A stretch of DNA of 64,000 nt from an uncultured Flavobacteriales bacterium. Lineage in GTDB: Bacteria > Bacteroidota > Bacteroidia > Flavobacteriales_D > Crocinitomicaceae. A program made the position numbers and the translations under genes. The notes beneath the pieces are model-generated. The model had not been told where the DNA came from. It saw nothing but the letters and a program-made list of their open reading frames with translations, and did not search any database. Location: positions 1-64,000 of the forward strand of contig CALJKJ010000018.1 in assembly GCA_937973685.1 (NCBI GenBank), given 5' to 3'. Positions 20,272-28,827 of this stretch are shown here, one piece after another. Position 1 is the first letter of the stretch, and the number at the start of each line of letters is the position of its first letter.

Positions 20272-20971
20272 GTTTATTAACTGTGAAATCGGCCACCAAT
20301 CGCTGTTGTTTACAATAGATGATTTGGCACTTGAAAAAGCAACTGTTTATGCGTTGTTTGGTGCTAATGGGACTGGTAAGTCCACGTTTTTACACAAATT
20401 AGCATTGGGCGGATTAAAGAAAGACACGGTGACTTTTGAAAATAAGGAATGGGAACAGTTTTCGATAAAAGAACGCACTAAATTATTGTCGTTGATAGAC
20501 AATAAATTTCAAGGGCAACATTTCATGAATACCAAAGAATATCTGGCGTTGGGACGTTTTCCATATACTGGTTATTTAGGGAGTTTATCGCCTAATGACG
20601 AAAAAATCATAGCACATTACGCAGAAGAATTGTGTTTGGAGCATTTGTTTGACAAAAGTACTGCAACTTTGAGTGATGGTGAGCGACAACGCGCGACAAT
20701 TGCAAAGGCACTGATTCAAGAAACCCCAATTTTGTTATTTGATGAGCCCACTTCTTTCCTGGATTACCCAACAAAAAGAAATGTCATGCAAATGATACAA
20801 ACAATTGCTAAAAAGTTCAATAAAATTGTGGTAATTGCGGCGCATGATTTGGAATTGTGTACCGAGTTTTCAGATCAGATATTGTTAATTGATCCGATAA
20901 AAAAACGGTTGCGAATCGTCAATGAACCCCTTACTATTCCTGAAATAGTAGCGATTATTAACCCGAATTAA
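20264..20971 (+). CDS. FecE/BtuD-like ABC transporter ATP-binding protein
   Basis: ATPase of the siderophore/haem/B12-type importer. Walker A GANGTGKST is near residue 35, signature LSDGERQRATIAKAL near 138 (Asp instead of the usual second Gly), Walker B ILLFDEPTSFLD near 156 and switch His in AAHD. 235 residues, slightly short but complete. The 3' end overlaps the convergent HPt gene by 4 bp. Confidence 0.92.
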   Translation: MFKFINCEIGHQSLLFTIDDLALEKATVYALFGANGTGKSTFLHKLALGGLKKDTVTFENKEWEQFSIKERTKLLSLIDNKFQGQHFMNTKEYLALGRFPYTGYLGSLSPNDEKIIAHYAEELCLEHLFDKSTATLSDGERQRATIAKALIQETPILLFDEPTSFLDYPTKRNVMQMIQTIAKKFNKIVVIAAHDLELCTEFSDQILLIDPIKKRLRIVNEPLTIPEIVAIINPN

Positions 20972-21330
20972 GCTAAGTTAAAATCGTTTTTCAACTCCGA
21001 GACTAATTGTTGAATCAATAAATCAAGCTTTTTTGTTAATGCTTTTATCGTTTCAAAATTGACCGATGTATCTTTTGTGTTTGCTTCAATAGCAAGTGCA
21101 ATAGTTGTTCCTTCAGTTACTTGAAATAACGCAAACGCACTTTTTAGTTGGTGATTTGCATCGTAAATCCCCTGAATTGAAGCGTTTTGCAAACTATTTT
21201 TTAGCTCGGTAAAAAGAGTAGGCGTACTTGTGATAAAAGTTTGAACTAATTGCGCAACAACAGCTTTATCAAAGCTACACAACTCGTTGAGATTGGTTAA
21301 ATCGTATATTTTTTTTTCCGAAGAATTCAT
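20968..21330 (-). CDS. Stand-alone HPt (histidine phosphotransfer) domain protein
   Basis: A 120-residue four-helix HPt protein. The phosphorylatable His60 lies in DANHQLKSAFALF, the HPt H-x-L-K-S/G-x motif. No kinase or receiver is fused, so it presumably shuttles phosphate between a hybrid kinase and a response regulator encoded elsewhere. A REC-HPt protein and a sigma-54 response regulator lie 7 kb away (28006-30186), but no histidine kinase gene is in the window. Confidence 0.8.
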   Translation of the reverse strand: MNSSEKKIYDLTNLNELCSFDKAVVAQLVQTFITSTPTLFTELKNSLQNASIQGIYDANHQLKSAFALFQVTEGTTIALAIEANTKDTSVNFETIKALTKKLDLLIQQLVSELKNDFNLA

Positions 21331-21529
21331 CTTTAACTTTTTCTAATCTGATTGGTAATGCAATAAATTAACCAATAACAATAGTACTTGCAGTCTGTTA
21401 AGACTTTCGTTGTTTCGATTCTTCTCAAGAAAAAAGTGTAGGACAAAAGTAAGTATTTATTAGCTATGAATAATAAAAAGTGAATGAAATTCATATTTTA
21501 AATTGATTTAAATTTCAATTATTAATGTT

Positions 21530-21537
21530 TAATTTTG
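21530..21537 (+). promoter_or_regulatory. Promoter -7 element of the 21.6-26.4 kb cluster
   Basis: TAATTTTG, a TAnnTTTG match, 77 bp upstream of the Wzt-like gene. It is the only good candidate for the five collinear genes, leaving a ~70-nt leader in which I see no clear structure. Confidence 0.45.
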
Positions 21538-21613
21538 TTCCTACTATAACAATCAATTTTCCAGCAATGGTGTTTATAATTTAGTTGTTGTTAGCAGTTA
21601 CTTAATAATAATT

Positions 21614-22867
21614 ATGAATAACCAAATTGCGATAAAAGTTAGTGGATTATCTAAGAAATATGCTTTAAACAAAGCTGTTATAGATGAGAAGAATCAAGCT
21701 TTTTCGAATGATTTATGGGCGTTAAACAATATTAGTTTTGAAATTAATAAAGGAGCTGTTGTTGGCATTATTGGTGCAAATGGAAGTGGGAAAAGCACCT
21801 TATTGAAAATATTATCTGGAATTACAAAACCTACAAAAGGTGAAGCTTTATTAACAGGTCGAGTTGCAAGTATTTTAGATATCGGGGCTGGTTTTCATTC
21901 GGAACTAAGCGGTTATGATAACATCTTCTTGCACGGTCAGATTTTGGGGTTCAAACCATCTGATATTGAGAAACATACTGAAGAAATAATCAAATTCAGT
22001 GGCATTGGAAATTTTATAAATGAACCAGTAAAGAATTATTCAAATGGAATGTATTTACGTCTGGCGTTTAGTATCATCATGCATTTAGATTTTGATATTT
22101 ATCTTTTTGACGAAGTTTTTAATGTTGGTGATATTGCATTTCAAGAAAAATCTGAAGATCGAATAAAACAATTGGTTTCAAATAACAAAACAATCCTTAT
22201 GGTTAGTCACAATTTAGCCGAATTAAAAATTTGTGATTATACAATTGAATTAAAAAATGGTGAAATCGTAGAAGAGATAGAACCAACGATTGCTAGTTAC
22301 ATAAAAAATTATCTATCTGCTTCGCAAAAGATTTTTGATTCAGGTACTATTATTCTGAATGAATTTCAAGATCCGTCCGATTTAATTAGCTTGAAACAAA
22401 TTCGCTTTTATCAAGAAAAAAGTGAAGATTTATACACAACTTCTAAATCGTTTTCAATTGAGTTGAATTATTCGAATAATTCAACTCAAGAGTTAACACC
22501 AGCATTCATAATAAAAGATAGCTTAAGCCAAACATTAATTTTAGCTGGCCCCTTTTTAGGCGCAACTTTTAACAAAGAAATTTACAACAAAAAAAATAAT
22601 GTAGCATTGAAATGTAGCATACCTAAAAATTTGTTTTCAGCAGATATATATAGTGTTTCATTACTTTTTTTTGAAAATATTTCAATGATATTTAAAGCTA
22701 CAGATCTTTCTCGAAATCAAGATTATAGTCAATCAAAAATTGTTGCACACTATGATAAATTAATTTATTTCAAACCTTTATTTGAGATAAATGATTCATA
22801 TGTTGATTTTAGTAAATTGAATGCAATTGGAGGATTATTGATCGATTTTGATTGGGAAACACATTAA
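21614..22867 (+). CDS. Wzt-like polysaccharide ABC exporter ATPase with C-terminal extension
   Basis: ATPase of the O-antigen/teichoic-acid export type. Walker A GANGSGKSTLLKILSG near residue 56, the Wzt-type signature YSNGMYLRLAFS near 145, Walker B IYLFDEVFNVGD near 165 and switch His in VSHN. After about residue 240 there is a ~175-residue beta-rich extension, the place where Wzt proteins carry a carbohydrate-binding domain recognising the modified chain end. The partner permease Wzm, normally adjacent, is absent here: the upstream neighbour is the HPt gene and downstream is a radical SAM gene. It may pair with a permease elsewhere. Confidence 0.88.
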   Translation: MNNQIAIKVSGLSKKYALNKAVIDEKNQAFSNDLWALNNISFEINKGAVVGIIGANGSGKSTLLKILSGITKPTKGEALLTGRVASILDIGAGFHSELSGYDNIFLHGQILGFKPSDIEKHTEEIIKFSGIGNFINEPVKNYSNGMYLRLAFSIIMHLDFDIYLFDEVFNVGDIAFQEKSEDRIKQLVSNNKTILMVSHNLAELKICDYTIELKNGEIVEEIEPTIASYIKNYLSASQKIFDSGTIILNEFQDPSDLISLKQIRFYQEKSEDLYTTSKSFSIELNYSNNSTQELTPAFIIKDSLSQTLILAGPFLGATFNKEIYNKKNNVALKCSIPKNLFSADIYSVSLLFFENISMIFKATDLSRNQDYSQSKIVAHYDKLIYFKPLFEINDSYVDFSKLNAIGGLLIDFDWETH

Positions 22868-22874
22868 TGATATT

Positions 22875-23903
22875 ATGCAAGCAACAGATCGTTTAAAAGC
22901 GCCAAATTATTTAATTATTGAAATTACAACTGAATGTAATTTTAAGTGTAAACAATGTCATCAGTGGATGACGAAAGAGACAGATCAAGCACTTTCAACG
23001 ATACAGAAATTGAGAGCGATTGAAGAAATGGCACATTTCAATCCTTCAGCAAAAGTCCTTTTGACTGGTGGTGAAACCATGCAAAAACAAGATGAGTTTT
23101 TCGCGCTATGTGAACAAGCAAGAAGGTTTGGATTACAAGTAATAGCAAATACAAATGGTTCGTATATAAATAATTCTAATATTTTAGATGTTGTAAAAAA
23201 TGGACCTCATTATTTGTTACTTTCCTTAGATAGTCATATTGAGGAATTACACCGTTTCATGAGAGGGACAAGAGATTCATATCAACATTTATTGTCAATA
23301 ATTCCTCAAATGGTCGATTTAAGAAATCAACACGGCTCATCAAACAAAATTTACACACACACAATTATTTTCAAGGAGAACATTGATGTTTGGGGGGATT
23401 ATATTGAGTTTGCTCGAGAGAAATTAAAAGTTGATGCAGTATATTTTCAATTGTTAAAGGAAACCTTGAGGAATCAAGGTGAAAAAGATCCTTTTTTTGA
23501 AAAACATTTTTTTGACGATATACCTAAAGCTGCTTCTATTATTTCTGAAATTATAGAAAAATATAAAAATGATCCATTTATGGGTGCATTTGAATATGAT
23601 TTACAAATGATGAAAAATGAATTGTACAGACCTAAAAATATTGAATTAGGTGTTTGCACTTCTAGCTCAAAAAATATTTTTATTGATTCATATGGTTGGG
23701 TTCAATTATGTTTGAACATGCATGAAATATTACCTTTAGATTTCATTGGAAATTATAAAGATTTAACTATCAAAGATATTTGGCACTCTGAAAAAGCTAA
23801 AGAAGCGAGAACTATTATGAGTGTTTGTACAAAAAATTGCGGAATGCTAAATTGTCATAGAAAGGCTCGAAATGAATCAAAACAACAAGACATATATTAT
23901 TAA
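22875..23903 (+). CDS. Radical SAM protein with SPASM-like C-terminus
   Basis: Radical S-adenosylmethionine enzyme of unknown substrate, 342 residues. The [4Fe-4S] motif C-x3-C-x2-C is Cys21-Cys25-Cys28 (TECNFKCKQC), with the GGE-type strand LLTGGETM after it. The C-terminus holds further cysteines (GVCTSSSKN, QLCLNMHE, CTKNCGMLNCHR), the pattern of a SPASM-type auxiliary cluster domain. ATG 22875 is chosen, 7 bp after the Wzt-like stop; the frame is also open from TTG 22848, which overlaps that gene. It overlaps the next gene by 32 bp. Its context suggests modification of a glycan or of a glycan precursor, but peptide substrates are possible. Confidence 0.85.
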   Translation: MQATDRLKAPNYLIIEITTECNFKCKQCHQWMTKETDQALSTIQKLRAIEEMAHFNPSAKVLLTGGETMQKQDEFFALCEQARRFGLQVIANTNGSYINNSNILDVVKNGPHYLLLSLDSHIEELHRFMRGTRDSYQHLLSIIPQMVDLRNQHGSSNKIYTHTIIFKENIDVWGDYIEFAREKLKVDAVYFQLLKETLRNQGEKDPFFEKHFFDDIPKAASIISEIIEKYKNDPFMGAFEYDLQMMKNELYRPKNIELGVCTSSSKNIFIDSYGWVQLCLNMHEILPLDFIGNYKDLTIKDIWHSEKAKEARTIMSVCTKNCGMLNCHRKARNESKQQDIYY

Positions 23904-24696
23904 ATCGCTTCAGAAAATAAAGGATGAAACACAAATTGCATCCAATTCAACAGCGATAATTAATTTTTGGAATGCTTTTAAAGGTTCAAAAATTTCATAT
24001 ATAGGATTTAATTTTATTCAAAATCAAATACTTTCAATTAAACTTTATTATGTAGTTTTTACAGATGATTTTTTACTAGCTGATTTTCCATTGAAAGAAC
24101 TTAAAAATCATTTTTGTAAACATTGGTTGAAAAGAAGTAAATATGTTAATCAACAGTTTTCAAATGGAGGAGGTTTAACATTTTCGATAAAGTTAGATTT
24201 TGAAAATCAATTAGAATATGGCTATTATTTAAGATGTATTGATTTGGAAAATTGCGAAAACAATTTAATACCTGCAAAAAAAAACTCCTTAGGTGTTTCA
24301 TTTGAAGGATCATCAGATTTTGGTATATATCAAACGATTAAAAACCACCAGATAAGTGCTAAATTGTATGGATATATAACGCCCAAAAAACATTTTCCAA
24401 ATGCAATTTCATCGTTCGTGAATTTTGAAAATATTAGAGGTGTTGAAATAGCACGAATAAACAATGAATTTGATCAAAAATACATTTATCTAGGAGGAGA
24501 AGATGTTTTTACAACTAGTTTGATTTCACAAATTCCAAATGAAATTGAATTATTTCGAAACAGGAATGAACTGAACTATGTTTGTCCAGCTTTTTCAAAT
24601 AAAAATGAATTATTTTCTGTTTATTTGACAAGTTTTAAAAGTCATACGATTTTACCTCAAATTGATCATTTAATAACCAATTATCAAAAACCATGA
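23872..24696 (+). CDS. Hypothetical protein of the Wzt/radical SAM cluster
   Basis: I do not recognise this 274-residue protein. It has no signal peptide and no membrane segment, is rich in Asn, Lys, Phe and Ile, and reads as a mixed alpha/beta cytosolic protein. The middle contains a recurring beta pattern (GLTFSIKLDF, EYGYYLRCIDL). The ATG lies inside the radical SAM gene (32-bp overlap) and the stop overlaps the glycosyltransferase start (ATGA), so it is clearly coexpressed with the cluster. Base composition is more AT-rich than in the housekeeping genes around. Confidence 0.7.
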   Translation: MNQNNKTYIIKSLQKIKDETQIASNSTAIINFWNAFKGSKISYIGFNFIQNQILSIKLYYVVFTDDFLLADFPLKELKNHFCKHWLKRSKYVNQQFSNGGGLTFSIKLDFENQLEYGYYLRCIDLENCENNLIPAKKNSLGVSFEGSSDFGIYQTIKNHQISAKLYGYITPKKHFPNAISSFVNFENIRGVEIARINNEFDQKYIYLGGEDVFTTSLISQIPNEIELFRNRNELNYVCPAFSNKNELFSVYLTSFKSHTILPQIDHLITNYQKP

Positions 24697-25535
24697 ATAA
24701 AGCAAATGTAGTTCTGTTTACTTTTATTAAAACGGAATCTATTGATTCTATTTTATCAATTATTGTAAAGTACATGCCTGAAAAACTATATCTTGTAATG
24801 GATCAACCAAGAAATTCAGAAGATGAATCACATCAGGAATTATTAAAGAAAAAAATCGAAAACGTAGCTAATCAATTAACCATTAACTATTTGATTCCTG
24901 AAAAACATATTGGAATCTCAGGTATTTTTGATTTTGCGTTAGATAATATTTTTCAAGAAGAAGAGAGAATTATTATTCTTGAAGATGATACAGTTCCTAG
25001 CTTTAATTTCTTCCAATTTTGTAATCAACAGCTTGAAATATATCAGAATAATAATGATGTTACTTCTGTTTTAGGAACTAATATGATGAAGAGTAATTCC
25101 GATAAAAACGAATATTTCATAGCTACTTTTGGTTTTCCTTTTTGGGGATGGGCTACATGGAAATCGAAATGGTTAGCTCAACCGAGAACTGATGATTTTT
25201 TCGAAATGGTGAATTCAAATAATAATAAATTAAATGAAATGGTTCAAACTTTTGTACAAACGAAAGGAATGAATATTTCTTGGGATGTTCGGTGGTGTTT
25301 GTATCAGTATTTAAATAATTTTAAAGTAGTAATCCCTTCTCAGAATATGATTACTAATACAGGATTTAACCAATTTGCAACATTTACCAAGAACCAATCG
25401 TCTGTTTTCAAAGAACTACCTCTGCAGGGGAATGAATCTGAAAATTGGAAAATCATGGATAATGAGAATTCAAAATTAGTTACTGAAGAATACATTAATC
25501 AAGTTCATTTTTTTTTAAACGAATTTAAAAATTAA
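24693..25535 (+). CDS. GNT-I-like glycosyltransferase
   Basis: Probable nucleotide-sugar glycosyltransferase of the GNT-I/GT13-like fold. The 280-residue protein has a metal-binding EDD at 97-99 in IIILEDDTVPS, followed by FFQFCNQQL, and the acceptor-side segment GFPFWGWATWKSKW near residue 150, a combination I associate with this family. It is cytosolic. Overlaps the preceding gene by 4 bp and is 5 bp from the PhyH gene. Donor and acceptor are unknown. Confidence 0.72.
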   Translation: MNKANVVLFTFIKTESIDSILSIIVKYMPEKLYLVMDQPRNSEDESHQELLKKKIENVANQLTINYLIPEKHIGISGIFDFALDNIFQEEERIIILEDDTVPSFNFFQFCNQQLEIYQNNNDVTSVLGTNMMKSNSDKNEYFIATFGFPFWGWATWKSKWLAQPRTDDFFEMVNSNNNKLNEMVQTFVQTKGMNISWDVRWCLYQYLNNFKVVIPSQNMITNTGFNQFATFTKNQSSVFKELPLQGNESENWKIMDNENSKLVTEEYINQVHFFLNEFKN

Positions 25536-25540
25536 GTTAA

Positions 25541-26380
25541 ATGCTTTTTAAAAGTATAAAAAACAATACCCAATTTGAAAAAGACGGTTTTGTTGTCATT
25601 CATGATTTTTTTGAAACTGATCAGATAGCTAGGCTAAAAACTATTTATTCATCGTTACATTTGGATAATATTAAAACGATATATACCAATATTATTGATC
25701 GTAATCCCGAAGAAAATCAAGAGATTGCCCGTTTGTTATCAAACGAGTTTGAAAACAATGTAGATAAACATTTTTGTAATTATACTTTAGTTGGAGGGGT
25801 GTTTTTAGTAAAAGGGGTGGGAGAAAATAGTGCTTCCAAAATGCATCAAGATTGGAATATGGTTGACGAATCAAAATATCATTCATTTGGGGTATGGTGT
25901 CCTTTAATAGATGTCGACGAAACTAATGGTTGTATTCATGTGATTCCAGGTAGCCATAAATGGTTTAAATCCATTCGTTCACACAGTATGCCTTCTGTTA
26001 TCATAGAATTTGATGAAGTGAAAGACTCTCTTAAAGCGGTTCCTTTAAAAAAAGGAGATGCTGTAATATTTGCTCATAATCTTTTTCACGGATCCAAACC
26101 AAATACAACAATAGAAAATCGTCCCGCTGCATATATTGGTGTTATTTCAAAGGATGCACAACTTATCCACTATATTAGAAACGAAAACATGATTACAGAA
26201 ATTAAAGCAGACGATCAGTTTTTTGTTGAAAATGTTCGAAAAATGAATAAAAAGGAGGATTTTACATTTGAAATAATTAAGCAATTTTCATATAAACATT
26301 CTTTTACAGTATCAAAGCACCAGGTGTTAAATAAGATGAGTACACATCAGAATTTTCTTAGTCGATTTTTTAAAAAATAA
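25541..26380 (+). CDS. Phytanoyl-CoA dioxygenase (PhyH)-family Fe(II)/2-oxoglutarate oxygenase
   Basis: Non-haem iron oxygenase, 279 residues. The iron ligands His102, Asp104 (MHQDW) and His183 (LFHGSKPN) and the 2-oxoglutarate-binding Arg194 (ENRPAAYIG) are all present. The CIHVIPGSHKW stretch is typical of PhyH proteins. Such enzymes hydroxylate small molecules, lipids or sugars; here it ends a cluster with a Wzt-like ATPase and a glycosyltransferase, which suggests glycan or lipid tailoring. Convergent with yifB, 3 bp apart. Confidence 0.85.
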   Translation: MLFKSIKNNTQFEKDGFVVIHDFFETDQIARLKTIYSSLHLDNIKTIYTNIIDRNPEENQEIARLLSNEFENNVDKHFCNYTLVGGVFLVKGVGENSASKMHQDWNMVDESKYHSFGVWCPLIDVDETNGCIHVIPGSHKWFKSIRSHSMPSVIIEFDEVKDSLKAVPLKKGDAVIFAHNLFHGSKPNTTIENRPAAYIGVISKDAQLIHYIRNENMITEIKADDQFFVENVRKMNKKEDFTFEIIKQFSYKHSFTVSKHQVLNKMSTHQNFLSRFFKK

Positions 26381-26383
26381 ATG

Positions 26384-27919
26384 TCAACCTGCCCATGATT
26401 CACGATCTAAATTACGCAATTGAATAGCTTCTGATAAGTGAATAGGTTGAATTACTGCTGCTTCATCCAAATCAGCAATCGTTCGCGCGACCTTTAATAT
26501 TCGATCATAAGCACGAGCAGAAAGACCAAGTCGATCCATAGCATTTTTCAACAAAAGTTTTCCCGTTTCATCGATGGCGCAATATGTCGTCAATTCACTT
26601 CGTTGCATTTGAGCATTACAGTGCGAAGAGCTATTCAAAAATCGCTTTTCTTGTATCAAGCGAGCTTTGATAACACGACTGCGAATGGCTGCACTCGATT
26701 CACTTGCCTGTTCGTATGCCAATTCGTTGAATGAAACTGGAGTGACCTCAACATGTAAATCAATGCGATCGAGTAAAGGTCCTGAAATTTTGTTTAGATA
26801 ACGTTGCACCGTTCCGGGAGGACAAACACAGTCTTTTTCTGGATGATTGTAGTAGCCACAAGGACAAGGATTCATTGCTGCGACAAGCATAAAACCAGCT
26901 GGATAATCGACAGAAAACCGAGCTCTTGAAACGGTAACAGATCGATCTTCTAACGGTTGACGCATAACTTCCAACACTTGTCGCTTGTATTCGGGAAGTT
27001 CATCTAAAAACAGAACGCCATTATGCGCCAAGGAAATTTCACCTGGTTGCGGGTATGATCCACCACCGACCAATGCAACATCACTTATTGTATGATGAGG
27101 TTTTCGGAAAGGACGTTGTGTAATTAAGCCTACATTTTTAGCAATTTTTCCAGCAACGGAGTGAATTTTTGTTGTTTCCAAAGATTCTTCAATACTCATC
27201 GGAGGTAAAATAGTAGGTAATCGCTTTGCAATCATTGATTTACCTGCGCCTGGGGGTCCGATTAAAATTAGGTTGTGTCCGCCAGAAGCAGCTATTTCAA
27301 ATGCGCGTTTAATTCCTTGTTGTCCCTTTACATCGTGAAAATCGATTTCACTTTGGTTGAGCTGTCTGGAGAATTCTTCGTCGATATTAAATTGTGTAGG
27401 TTCAAAATTGGACGTTCCATCCAAAAAAGCGACAACTTCTTTTATATTCGCTAATCCATAAACGGATAATCCTTCTACGATCGCCGCTTCAGATTCGTTT
27501 CCCTTGGGTAAAATAATCCCCTTAAAACCTTCTTTTTTTGCTTGAATTGCAATTGGCAAAACTCCTTTAATGGGTTGTAAGGTTCCGTCTAACGAAATTT
27601 CCCCCAGTAAAATATAGTCGCTTAATTTTGAGCTTGAAATTTGTTCACTCGCGGCAAGAATGCCAATCGCAATTCCCAAATCATAGGTTGAACCTTCTTT
27701 GCGAATATCTGCAGGAGCTAGATTTACGGTGATTTCTTTCCCTGGATATTTAAAATCGTTATTCTTTAATGCCGCTTTGATGCGCTGATGACTTTCTTGC
27801 ACAGATTTATCAGGCAAACCAACTAACACAAAATTAACTCCGTTGGCAATATTTACTTCAATTGTAATGGTGGTTGCATCAATACCAAATACAGCACTTC
27901 CAAATGTTTTTACAAGCAT
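26384..27919 (-). CDS. YifB/ComM-family Mg-chelatase-like AAA+ ATPase
   Basis: ComM-type hexameric AAA+ protein, linked in other bacteria to branch migration during natural transformation. From ATG 27919 (511 residues) it has the N-terminal Lon-substrate-like domain ([26 protein letters not shown]), the AAA+ core with Walker [21 protein letters not shown], the [18 protein letters not shown] cysteine cluster, and the C-terminal [14 protein letters not shown] helix. The six residues from 27937 are probably not translated. Confidence 0.93.
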   Translation of the reverse strand: MLVKTFGSAVFGIDATTITIEVNIANGVNFVLVGLPDKSVQESHQRIKAALKNNDFKYPGKEITVNLAPADIRKEGSTYDLGIAIGILAASEQISSSKLSDYILLGEISLDGTLQPIKGVLPIAIQAKKEGFKGIILPKGNESEAAIVEGLSVYGLANIKEVVAFLDGTSNFEPTQFNIDEEFSRQLNQSEIDFHDVKGQQGIKRAFEIAASGGHNLILIGPPGAGKSMIAKRLPTILPPMSIEESLETTKIHSVAGKIAKNVGLITQRPFRKPHHTISDVALVGGGSYPQPGEISLAHNGVLFLDELPEYKRQVLEVMRQPLEDRSVTVSRARFSVDYPAGFMLVAAMNPCPCGYYNHPEKDCVCPPGTVQRYLNKISGPLLDRIDLHVEVTPVSFNELAYEQASESSAAIRSRVIKARLIQEKRFLNSSSHCNAQMQRSELTTYCAIDETGKLLLKNAMDRLGLSARAYDRILKVARTIADLDEAAVIQPIHLSEAIQLRNLDRESWAG

Positions 27920-28005
27920 GATTTTCTCTTTTTTCACTTTAAGTTAGTGAAAAAGATGAAATAAACACCATTAATTGATTATTTTTTAATCAAAAAAAAC
28001 TAGTT

Positions 28006-28758
28006 TCATTGGTTCATTTGTTCCTTGACTGCTAAGAGATGTTTTTTAATTATGAGATAGGTATGTGCTATTTCATCAAACGTGAAGTTGTTTTGAATGA
28101 TATTCTTCTCTAAAGTTAAAACATTGTCTTTGATGCCATTAATCATTAAAATATCAATTGAAGATTTTAGTTGATGCAATGAAAACTGAATGATTTCACT
28201 GTTTTTTTCAGCTAATCCTTTTTCAATTTCAGCAAGTCGTAAGACTACGTTTTTTTGAAATGTCTCAATTATTGATTGCACAAATTCTGTATCTCCAGCT
28301 GAAATGCGCTCGATATTAGCGGTGCCAAACAAACGTGGCACTTCATTAACAACTTCCTTTTTCTCAATTGGTGTTTTGCTTTTTTGAATCAAAGCAATTA
28401 AAGCATCTTTTTTGTATGGTTTTGATAAGTAATTATTCATTCCTGCTTTGTAAAAGGATGATTCATCATTTGCTGCGTCATTAGCTGTCAATGCAACAAT
28501 TTGAATGTCGAGTTTCAATTCCTCCCGGATAATTTTAGCGGTAGCCCAACCATCCAAACGCGGCATTTGGATGTCCAATAAAAGGATGTTGTACGTGTTT
28601 TTTTTAAGTAAATCAATCGCCTCTAATCCATCGTTTGCGATATCATAAGCAATTTGCTCTTTGTCCATGATAGTTGAAATCAACAATTGATTCAGCGGAT
28701 TATCTTCTGCAATTAAAACGGTTTTATTTGTTGTCTTTGTTGTAATTTTTTCTGTCAT
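28006..28758 (-). CDS. Receiver-HPt fusion protein
   Basis: A 250-residue phosphorelay protein. The receiver domain (about 12-128) has the acidic pair ED at 18-19, phospho-acceptor Asp62 in LLLDIQMPRLDG and the conserved Lys in SKPYKK. The C-terminal HPt domain (about 150-250) has His195 in FSLHQLKSSIDI. No output or kinase domain. It follows the sigma-54 response regulator by 69 bp on the same strand and is probably cotranscribed, suggesting that it passes phosphate to or from that regulator, like LuxU for LuxO. Confidence 0.87.
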   Translation of the reverse strand: MTEKITTKTTNKTVLIAEDNPLNQLLISTIMDKEQIAYDIANDGLEAIDLLKKNTYNILLLDIQMPRLDGWATAKIIREELKLDIQIVALTANDAANDESSFYKAGMNNYLSKPYKKDALIALIQKSKTPIEKKEVVNEVPRLFGTANIERISAGDTEFVQSIIETFQKNVVLRLAEIEKGLAEKNSEIIQFSLHQLKSSIDILMINGIKDNVLTLEKNIIQNNFTFDEIAHTYLIIKKHLLAVKEQMNQ

Positions 28759-28827
28759 CAGAGAATAGCAATAAGAGTATTTATACAGTAGTAATCAGGG
28801 TCTAAATTACAATTCATTTTTCATATT

